Below, in pieces: positions 55,627 through 64,000 of a DNA stretch of 64,000 nt. Position 1 is the first letter of the stretch. Each line of letters opens with the position of its first letter. This DNA comes from Hermatobates lingyangjiaoensis (Eukaryota > Arthropoda > Insecta > Hemiptera > Hermatobatidae), in contig JAPFBL010000370.1 of assembly GCA_026182355.1 (NCBI GenBank), positions 1-64,000 on the forward strand, read 5' to 3'. The translations under genes were made by a program, and so were the position numbers. Below the pieces are notes generated by a model, which saw only the letters and a list, made by a program, of their open reading frames with translations, searched no databases and was not told where the DNA came from.

Positions 55627-56324
55627 TAATATATATATGCAGAAAAAAAAAGAAAATAAAACAAAAAAGATAAACAAATACTTTAAAGTGTTCCTTAAAC
55701 AACTCTTCAATTCTTCTTAAAAATAAACTTCTAACATTTTTTTAGTAGAATCCTGTGAAGGCCAAACGTAAAAACTTCAATTCTTTGACATTTATAATAG
55801 TTTATTTTTTTTGGAAGTTAAGATTTCAAAAGGAATTTTAATTCATAGATTAATAAGTGTCTTCAATAAAGGTACAAAGAAGTTCGAAAATAGTGCATCA
55901 TTTTACAAATATCTTTGACATTTGAAATGGTGAAATGTCGAGAAAATAACAAAGTCAAATGTTTGATACATTTATATGAGTCATGGTTTCAACTTTATAA
56001 AAAAGAAAGACCAACACTGTTAAATAAATCTTTAATTGAATTGTATACTTAAGGTTAAAACATAACACCATTTTGAGTGAATGAGTGAATTCATTAAACG
56101 TGAGACCTTTGAAAAAAAAGAAAAAGGTAACTGGGTTTTAATGAATTTTGACTGATTAAAGTTGATTATATTAAAGATAATAAATACTCAGCACACTATC
56201 AAACTTGACAATAATAGCATAACTTGTTTTTTTAAATTTTGATGAACGAAGAGGCAGATTTAATTAACAAAAACTCCTGACCACTTTTGTTTTATATTAG
56301 AAATAGGTAAAACCGTCATAGTAG

Positions 56325-56545
56325 GGTAAATCTAATGAAATGGTCTCCACATATAAAAATTTTTAATGATATAAACAACGCGTTTCGAACACGTAGTGTT
56401 CTTCCTCAGACATTAACTAAGGATGAGTGCCTTCATCCTTAGTTAATGCCTGAGAAAGAACACTACGTGTTCGAAACGCGTTGTTTATATCATTAAAAAT
56501 TTTTATATGTGGAGACCATTTCATTAGATTTACCCTACAATGAGT
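56325..56545. repeat. Near-perfect palindrome, about 110-bp arms
   Basis: TCTAATGAAATGGTCTCCAC to CTTCCTCAG is mirrored by CTGAGAAAGAACACTACGTG to ATTTCATTAGA. The stem includes GAACACTACGTGTTC-GAAA. Confidence 0.88.
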
Positions 56546-56595
56546 AAATATCAATATCAGTTACCTCTACATAATAACTGATTGCACTACATTAG

Positions 56596-56765
56596 AAGAA
56601 AACCGTCATACCTCGTAAGATGATCATGGAGTCGTTGGAGCGCTTTCGGACGTTGTCCATCTTCGATCGTAACAAACCTACTAAAATTTGTTGCAAAGAT
56701 GGACAACGTGCAAAAGCGCTCCAACTCCAGGATCATCTTACGAGGTATGACGGTTTTACCTGTTT
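56596..56765. repeat. Palindrome
   Basis: AAAACCGTCATACCTCGTAA at 56600 is inverted at 56735-56757; the arms run through TGGAGCGCTTT(C/T)GGACGTTGTCC with a central AAATTTGTTGC area. Confidence 0.75.
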
Positions 56766-57639
56766 CTAATATAAATCGTACTAACCTCAGTGGTATTATC
56801 AATATGCATGTATTTCACTTTTGTTTTGTTGAAAGTACTCCTAATTACTTGTAATTTTTGTTTATTTACATTATTATTATAATTTGTATGAATCACCATA
56901 TGTATTACCTCCGCTGGGAGCGCCCAGAACTATGTGCATAAATGCTTTTCACCTCCTTAGCAAAAAAAAAGAAATAAAAACACATGTACTACCTCCAAGA
57001 ATGAAATACTAATCAACATCTCCTATTTAGACATTTATATTATGCTTAGATGGGACATTATGTATTATATACTGAAGAAGTTTGAGATTATGTTTACTTA
57101 TAAGCTTAGTCATCAATCGATATGTAAGTGTAGTTTTAACTGGATATCAAAGGAAAAACTACATTTAAAAAGAAAAACAAAAACTAAATAAAGCCACAGA
57201 GAAACTTGAATTAGATTTCCCATGATCGGTTAAATCTAAATTAAATTAAAATATTTGAACATTTCCTTAAGAGATTACCATAAGGATATAAAACAGTGGA
57301 AGATTTTTAGATCATTAAAGGAGACTACTGCTCCAAACCCAAATTATAAATATTATTTCTAGAGCCAAAATTAAATTTTCATTTAATCAACAATTTAATT
57401 TAATATAATCAATTTAATTTAATCAATCAATTCTTTTAAATTTTCATTAGAATCAACCAACTAAAATGACCTTTCATCAGCTTGATATAACTCTAGTTTT
57501 TTTAACTCATAAATAATGATTTGAACAAAATATATCAATGATTCTAAATATAAGCAAACCTATTTTATTAACATTTATTTAGATTTTTTGTTATTTAGCT
57601 ACAGATATAAAGTCCTTGAACAAAATTATTGCAGTTATA

Positions 57640-57870
57640 TGATTTCACAATAACCACATGAAATAAAAACCAACGTCTAAATCACAATAAGAAATTAGAA
57701 AAAATGACCAAGATCATTCAACAAAAACAAGCTGTCTTCGTCAGAGTCCAACTGATTGATACTGACAAAGAGTATCTGTTGTACTCTGACGAAGACATCT
57801 TGTTTTTGTTGAAAGATCTTATTCATTTTTATTGATTTCTTATCCTGGTTTTGACATTGATATCTGATTA
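57640..57870. repeat. Penelope tail foldback
   Basis: AACAAAAACAAGCTGTCTTC with GTCAGAGTC at 57720-57748 is inverted at 57780-57815 (CTCTGACGAAGACATCTTGT). Confidence 0.7.
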
Positions 57871-57989
57871 TGTAGAATGGGGAAAATAAAAATATATACA
57901 ATAAAAGAATACAATAATTAACTCCATCATAAAAATACAAAAAAAAAAACAAAAATAGGAATCGAAACTTTGTAAAGGTTTAGTCTTAT

Positions 57990-58335
57990 ATACGTTTCAC
58001 GATGAATCACAAACACAGAACTAAGGAACAAACACACTTACTGTCTCAGTAAGTTACTGAGACATTACACTTTACACACTTACTGAGACAGTAAGTCTGT
58101 TTGTTCCTTAGTTCTGTGTTTGTGATTCATCGTGAAACGTTTGTTGTCCTTTTGGATCGTTTTCCTGTTTACAATATATATATTTAAATATATATATATA
58201 CCATGATAAACGAAAAACGGTCCGGAAGGACAGATAACACTTAAAATAAACAGTGACACATAGACTGAAAAGTGAGTCTTTTGTTATGTTTCAGTCTATG
58301 TGTCACTGTTTATTTTAAGTGTTATATATATATAT
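57990..58335. repeat. Two adjacent palindromes
   Basis: 58000-58140: CGTTTCACGATGAATCACAA with ACACTTACTGTCTC and its reverse. 58235-58322: AACACTTAAAATAAACAGTG and its reverse. TA-rich runs separate them. Confidence 0.8.
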
Positions 58336-59660
58336 TATTAAAGTTGGCAGCAGCTTCTGCGTTGACCAATTTATGGCTGATTTTTTCTAGATTCCTCACT
58401 AGTTTACGGTAACTCTCGGGTAGTTTCCAGAGGAGTTCTGGTAACGACATGAAGGTAAACACTAAACACTTTAAAACTTTATTCTAACACTATAATTTAC
58501 GACTTAATCTAAAATACAAGCTTTCGGCTTACATTAGCCATCTTCAGGTAAAAATCTATAAACTAAAATTATAATCAAAACTAAGGCTATGGTATAGAGA
58601 ACAACTTAACTATGGTACAGTTAACAACTAACTAAGGAAATAAAGTTAGGTAAAAAAATAAGGTTAAGGAAAAAAAGTGACTAACCCACCTATTCATCCC
58701 AAGGGAGAGTACATACGTCTGTACTACCGAGGATACATGAACTCCCAGTACCAACAAGACGAGATGGCCCTCCAAAAATTAATAGTTAATAATGTACAAA
58801 CTGTCAACCCAGATGATCAATTGAAACTTACTATTTTCTACAAAAACCAGACTACAAAGAACCTACTAATATATAATAGACCTAAACAAGAAACCGCCGA
58901 GCTGCAGCGTAGCCACCTCATATATGAATATAAATGTACCGCAGGGGACTGTGCAACCCTGCCTTCCAAGTATATAGGGCTGACTAAGACGAAGCTTTCG
59001 CGGCGATTGACCTTGCAGGAGGAGCACCGAAGAGCCATGCTGAAGAGGTTCATAAACAGAAATTAACAAGAGAGAACCTAACTGAGGGGACAACTATTTT
59101 GCAAAACTTACAAGACGACGTCAGACTACATATACTTGAAGCCCTCTTCATTAAGGAATACGACCCTTCATTAAACATACAAAACAGTGACCTGAAAGCT
59201 ATACCCAGTTCAAAAAATTTTGATACCACCTATAAGTTTGTAAGAGAGGTAGGCGAAGGGACACGACGCAGGTAGATGGGTTCAGTGCCCTGCCCTGCCG
59301 GCCCTCCCACCTACACCTCCCTCCCTTCTCCATACTTTATTTCCTTAGTTAGTTGTTAACTGTACCATAGTTAAGTTGTTCTCTATACCATAGCTTTAGT
59401 TTTGATTATAATTTTAGTTTATATAATTTTACCTGAAGATGGCTAATGTAAGCCGAAAGCTTGTATTTTAGATTAAGAAAGTAAATTATAGTGTTAGAAT
59501 AAAGTTTTAAAGTGTTTAGTGTTTACCTTCATGTCGTTACCAGAACTCCTCTGGAAACTACCCGAGAGTTACCGTAAACTAGTGAGGAATCTAGAAAAAA
59601 TCAGCCATAAATTGGTCAACGCAGAAGCTGCTGCCAACTTTAATAATACATGTTTGAAAG
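58336..59660. mobile_element. Penelope-like element with inverted terminal copies
   Basis: About 290 bp at 58345-58645 (GTTGGCAGCAGCTTCTGCGT and on) is the reverse complement of 59345-59637. The right copy encodes on the + strand PESYRKLVRNLEKIS and KLVNAEAAANFNNTCLKEDL, the Penelope N-terminus, placed after the element's own 3' part. Such pseudo-long-terminal repeats are known from tandem Penelope copies. The enclosed body holds only the nuclease end. The tail motif occurs at 59433-59459 and, inverted, at about 58530-58556. Confidence 0.82.
58677..59275 (+). pseudogene. Penelope GIY-YIG endonuclease part, interrupted
   Basis: YEYKCTAGDC, PSKYIGLTKTKLSRRL is the zinc-binding Cys plus GIY-YIG block (here YIGLTKTKLSRR). 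After a stop at 59063-59065 the sequence continues LHILEALFIKEYDPSLNIQN, the family's last conserved block. The reverse transcriptase is missing. Confidence 0.8.
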
Positions 59661-59675
59661 AAGATCTGCTGCCAT

Positions 59676-59684
<9 letters not shown>

Positions 59685-59727
<43 letters not shown>
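59685..59727. repeat. (TA)n microsatellite
   Basis: Pure TA run directly after the Penelope pseudo-terminal repeat. Confidence 0.95.
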
Positions 59728-59729
<2 letters not shown>

Positions 59730-60565
59730 ATATAACATATATTTGATGTTATACTTTAAAAGCAATAACATCAAAAATAATGCCGATGTTGTGATAATAT
59801 ATTATTATTCTCCTGAAAGCCAACTCTTTGGATATGAGGAAACAGATGCAGTCCACATTAGAACCTGCCTGGTCCTCAGTTAGACAGATACAGAAGAGGA
59901 CCAAATGCTCAAAGAACCCCTTCTCTACTGGTCAGCCCGTCACCAAATGGCAACACTGCCAAAGGTGGGTGTTGGCTAGTAGTAGTAAGTATTCCTATTC
60001 CCACCATTTCATATCCTTGACTGATTTTTCTAAAAAGAGTTTTCAACCTTTTTAAAATTGTTCTCTGTTTCTGGTATTTATAAAAATAAATTATTCAGTA
60101 TATACACAAGATCCTGGAATTTACATAATAGGAGATACCGAGACAGGTCCAGAAACAGAAAAGTCTGGAAGTTGGCAACACTGGTAAGTGGTAGCCTAAT
60201 GGTGGAGAGGGTAGACATATGAGAAGGGAGGATAGCTAGACTATTCTCTGCCTCTCCTTGCCTTAAATCACAATCATCAAATACAGGTGGATAGAGTTAG
60301 CTTATGTTTATTATACATTAAAAATACGAAATAAAAATATTGTTTATACATAATGAAATTGGAGTCGCCTCGGTCTCACTCTGCCCGCATTGTGAATTAC
60401 CAATACCCGGATGATAATTTATGCTATTCTGAAGAAAAAAAAAAAAAAACAGAAACTTGAAAGTACGGTTTCTTGAAGAACGGAAACTCGAGGGCAGAGT
60501 GTGTTTATTTTCCTGATGGTATATTATCTTGTTTATATAATCTAGTATTTCAAAATTAATTACAT
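59728..60565. other. OSTM1 intron part, no gene seen
   Basis: Phrases TGGCAACACTGCCAAAGG (59949) and AGTTGGCAACACTGG (60170) resemble ends of the hAT type at 24304 but lack a clear pair or duplication. Otherwise unremarkable. Confidence 0.4.
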
Positions 60566-60682
60566 GGAAGAAAATGATAATGGCAAAATGATAAGGAACA
60601 AGTAAAATGATAATGGTAAAATGATAAGGAACAAGTAAAATGATAATGGTAAAATGATAAGGAACAAGTAAAATGATAATGG
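60566..60682. repeat. 33-bp tandem repeat, about 3.5 copies
   Basis: AAGGAACAAGTAAAATGATA recurs at 60593, 60626 and 60659. It begins within 10 bp of the splice donor of the OSTM1 exon. Because 33 is a multiple of three, the exon frame runs on through it as an 11-residue repeat (SFYLFLIILPL), which is intronic read-through and not protein. Confidence 0.9.
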
Positions 60683-60691
60683 CTGACTAAC

Positions 60692-60939
60692 AAGATCGGT
60701 GATGTCCATGCAGATTTGTAACTCTCCACTAGGACCCTTGAGATTTGTATATATGTTATTCATGTCCACATAATAATCCTTGCAAACGTTACACACATCC
60801 GACTTAGACAGCTCCACATCTGGGTCACCTGTTTCATTTTTTACACACTCATTAAACTCAGCCGACTTCTGAATTAGGTTTTTGACTTCAGGTCTTAACT
60901 CTTCAGTTGGACACTCTGTTCCATCCAGCACGAAACAGT
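60692..60939 (-). CDS. OSTM1: OSTM1, luminal cysteine exon
   Basis: After a T-rich acceptor (TTTTTTTTTAG) the frame begins CFVLDGTECPTEEL and contains AEFNECVKNETGD, DVCNVCKDYYVDMNNIY and GELQICMDITDL. The spaced cysteines (VCxxC...LC-DV/IT-D) match the luminal domain of OSTM1 before its membrane anchor. The donor is CTT|GTTAGT in phase 0, agreeing with the exon at 54752. Asn-Glu-Thr is a possible glycosylation site, as expected for this heavily glycosylated lysosomal protein. Earlier exons lie outside or were not found. Confidence 0.8.
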
Positions 60940-61049
60940 CTAAAAAAAAAATAAACTAAAATAAAATATTAATTCTTAAATTATATCATTTTTTTATGTG
61001 TTTGTCTTATTAACTATGTTTTTAGGCAAAAATGTATATGCAATGTTAA

Positions 61050-61376
61050 AAAGTTTGAACCAGAGTAGTCTAAGAGGACGGCGTTCTCACGCCTGGATTG
61101 ATATATCTTGAGTTCGATTCTCACTGTGGTCTCAAATTATTCAACGAGGAAGTGAAAACAAAATGAGCACGTCGATCCTCGGAGAGGACGTTAAGCCGTT
61201 GATACCAACCTAAGATATCAAGAACTCGTGAAAGACATCCACTCTAAATACTCCCAATGTAGAATTAACCCGGTAATATGCCTCACTCATTACTAGAATG
61301 GGTGCCAAATAATAAATGAGCCACATGTTCTGTCCCTAGATCAGTACTAAAAGGTGAAAGCCTGTAAGAGTAGGCA
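61050..61376 (+). repeat. tRNA-derived SINE, second copy
   Basis: Head TAGTCTAAGAGGACGGCG (A box region) and GAGTTCGATTCTCAC (B box), body TCGGAGAGGACGTTAAGCCG, tail AAAGGTGAAAGCCTGTAAGA. More complete than the copy at 40408, and its 3' part matches 19483-19575. Confidence 0.8.
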
Positions 61377-62239
61377 TTGGAAAACAGAAATGTTAAAAAG
61401 GTTAAAGTTACTGCCTCATCATTACAGTTCATCTCCTTTCTTCAGTGCAATCACAGTTGGAGTGAATATATAATTAGCCAATACAGTCCAAGATCTGCAT
61501 CATTACCAATTAAACCACTTTGGTATTTTAAAATATTAAAATGCATGAGAATATACACTCGTATAAAGTCAATGTTGGCTTATATACTCCGAGTAGTTAG
61601 CAGTATACAACAAAATTAGAAGTTGTTGTATAATCTTATAATAAAACAATACATAATATAATATAATAATAATAATAATATAATAAAACAATTTTATAAT
61701 AATAAAAAGAGGTAATAATAACAGTATACAACAAAATTAGAAGTGCAATCTTATAATAATAAAAAGAGGCAATAATAATGAACCAATTAAAGAAAGTGAA
61801 CATAGATATTGCTGCTACACTAAAAGCACCAGAATATTATATCTTTGTATGTGGTATCAATCCAAAAATAGAATGTAATGAAAAAAAGCAAGGTATTCGG
61901 TCGATTGGAAGAGTCAGCGTAACCCTAAAACAAGTTAACTCTATTCGGAATAAGGACAATCTGCTCTACTTGTATCATTTGTTTCCAACAAGTTAAAAAC
62001 ACTTTTAACAGAATCCAACTAGATAAATTAACTTAACTCTGAAATTCGGAAAAAAAAAATGGTAAATTTCTTAAAAGAAGTTAATTAGATATTATAAATG
62101 AATAAAATATTTAATCTATTTTGGCTAATTCTACTGAAAAGGATGTTAGCATCCTAGTGTTAGTGGTATTTACTGTTTCATACCAATCTAGTTAAGTAAT
62201 AGTAGATTGGGGTAGTAATGGTGTGATTATGCGCCTCTA
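61377..62239. other. No gene seen
   Basis: AT-rich, with TAATAATAA simple repeats at 61655-61770 and a duplicated CAGTATACAACAAAATTAGA (61602, 61721). Confidence 0.5.
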
Positions 62240-62765
62240 ATCTAGCACCCAACTCCAACTTTCGGTCTTCACGAGGCTACCCTGTTAACATGCTATATAC
62301 AAGGACAAACGAAAGAGGAGAAGGTGACCAGAGGCTGGGTCTGACCACCTTTGTTTCACATCCTTCCAACTTCCCAAATCCTCTTCTACAGATTATTTTG
62401 TCGGTAGAACAAAATACTACCGACATAGCTTAAGAGATTTTCCCTTGTATGATATTAAGGAGAAACAAGTCCGGATACCATCCTCCAGAAGGGCAGAAGG
62501 TCCAAAAGCGCTGACTAGTGGGAGCCAACCTCCCACAAATGAACCTAATGGCCCGAAGAAGACTGTCCCAAAGAAAAAGGAAATCACTGGCTACCGAAAC
62601 GTAGGCAGTGAATGGGCATTATCAATGGTAGTTTGTGCAGATTCTGCACAGTACCGTTTCACCTGCGGTCTGACTGTCAGGCAACTTTGCTGTACAGAGG
62701 TAGGTGCTTCAAGACACTCAACAAAACCATTGCCCGGGACTATTTTACTCTATATCCCATGTTAT
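62240..62765 (+). repeat. Non-LTR (LINE) 3' fragment
   Basis: 62400-62740 resembles 29690-30030 (CCAAAAGCGCTGACTAGTGG, AATGGGCATTATCAATGG, GGCAACTTTGCTG). It is degenerate. Confidence 0.55.
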
Positions 62766-63210
62766 AAGAACTTATAATCTTATAAGAACTAAATATTTGT
62801 TAACTGTTTAAAGTTCCCAGAAGGAATAAGAAAACAATAAGAAGAAAATACAAAAATATAGCATCTAATACCTTTCAAATATACCAGGAAATAAGAAGGT
62901 AGAAATTTTTTCCTAGAAAAAGAACATTAACAAAACAAACTGTACTGACTCCAAAGTCAAGGACACGTCATTCCGTATCATATCAACCTGTGTATTTTCT
63001 AAATTATATTTCCGTTCGGTAAAATCTTTTTTCCTTTAAGCAGAAATGTATTGTCTCTATATTTCAGTTATTATTCTGTAATGTCCTATACTAATAAAAA
63101 TAAATTAATATAAAGTATTATTAATACTTTTTTGAAAGTAAAGTAAAATTACACAACATTTACAAAGACACAAAACAGTTTTTATTGCAATACTCGTATA
63201 AAATTTAGAT

Positions 63211-63648
63211 CAGTGTTTCCCAAACTTTTTCGAGTGACCACCCCCTTGGGTCCATAAACCTATAACTCAACACCCTTAAATAACAATCGGATTCCTAGAC
63301 TAAATAACCAAATGAGTAACATTTTAATAATTAAATTAAAATAATTACTAATCGAATATTTATTTAGAATCCAATAGATGTTTTGTTTCATAGCATATTT
63401 ATCCAAAAGAATTAATACACAATAAAAGAAACTTAGGTGAGAATATACTTTTAACATAAAAATGAATTATCAAAACAAATAATTTTAAGAAAGCGTTTCC
63501 TAGAAGTTTACATGTCGTGTTTTCACTTAAATTTAGAAATTATATTGCATGAACATTTTCAATTTATAGAAATAGAATCCCCGCTCCTTTTTGCATTAAA
63601 GGAATCCCCGCTCCGATATCAAAGCACCTCCCACTTTGGGAAGCACTG
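63211..63648. mobile_element. Non-autonomous hAT MITE, 438 bp
   Basis: Starts CAGTGTTTCCCAAA and ends TTTGGGAAGCACTG; exact 8-bp duplications ATTTAGAT at 63203-63210 and 63649-63656. Internal AATCCCCGCTCC is tandemly repeated near 63577-63615. Confidence 0.92.
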
Positions 63649-63656
63649 ATTTAGAT

Positions 63657-64000
63657 GAATAATTAATTTTGCCATCTTTGGATAGAACGAACGAAAATTT
63701 TTTTTTAAATGAAATCAAAACCAATAAAGATAATCTTTTCTATGGTTAAGGTGCTTTCTCTTGGTATTAAGAAATACAAAAATGATATTTTATCTGTTGA
63801 TACGAGGAAAAAAGTTTAAAGAAAGAGTTATACTTCCGTTTTCGTAGTGACACTAGCAAGACATTTGGATTAAACGATTTGCTAACCGTCAGAAGGTAAA
63901 CCCTGTAGATAAACACACCTGATAGTTTATCTAACGACAGTGAATTAACAAGTCACACAGCATGCTAAAATATATTCAATTCTTTAACTTATGAATTCTT
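63657..64000. other. Right edge, no gene seen
   Basis: AT-rich sequence without recognisable coding or repeat content. Confidence 0.5.

Noticed and set aside
60566..60692. Hydrophobic repeat domain at the end of the OSTM1 exon
   Set aside because: It follows a good splice donor that matches the phase of the next exon; read-through of an intronic repeat is more likely.
62445..62777. 110-aa frame on the + strand
   Set aside because: It lies in LINE-derived sequence also present near 29700-30030 and is not the ancestral reading frame.

Overview
The window is animal genomic DNA, probably from an arthropod. It is AT-rich and packed with transposable elements, and its host genes are split by introns with GT/AG borders. 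A chelicerate such as a horseshoe crab would fit the abundance of Penelope-like elements and the decaying duplicate genes, but that placement is inference. No marker in the sequence fixes the species.

Positions 847-17662 hold one complete Polinton/Maverick element (adintovirus-like). It is 16.8 kb long and starts AG and ends CT. Its 248-bp terminal inverted repeats differ at one base that I can see, and a 6-bp TATATA target duplication flanks it. Left to right it carries an unknown small gene and a parvovirus-type phospholipase A2 (+); an integrase with chromodomain, two conserved or unknown proteins and the packaging ATPase (-); a pX-like/protease fusion, penton, a 48-aa basic protein, the double-jelly-roll major capsid protein and a gene ending in a BIR (apoptosis-inhibitor) domain (+); fourteen 62-bp tandem repeats; then a paralogue of the BIR gene's front half, an orphan gene, protein-primed DNA polymerase B and a small possibly OB-fold protein (-). 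The morphogenesis genes look intact. The polymerase has an in-frame stop and the BIR gene a frameshift, so this copy probably cannot replicate alone.

The remaining 46 kb is host DNA. MEAF6 (subunit of NuA4/MOZ-type histone acetyltransferase complexes) is complete on the + strand in four exons, 36959-46890. Two exons of OSTM1 (lysosomal chloride-transport subunit) lie on the - strand at 54584-54752 and 60692-60939. Three exons of a HECTD1-like ubiquitin ligase gene (19013-22432, -) carry frameshifts, and one exon of HSP90B1/GRP94 (29215-29331, -) stands alone. These two look like relics of duplicated genes.

Transposable elements fill much of the rest: Penelope-like retroelements (many fragments, often as foldbacks bounded by TA runs), a decayed Ty3/gypsy pol, a Helitron 3' end with Pif1 helicase remains, a degenerate hAT transposon, three MITEs with exact target duplications, tRNA-derived SINEs and LINE 3' fragments. 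Many Penelope foldbacks share a small RNA-like motif (CTGANGA, one base, a variable stem, GAAA) that resembles a hammerhead core.
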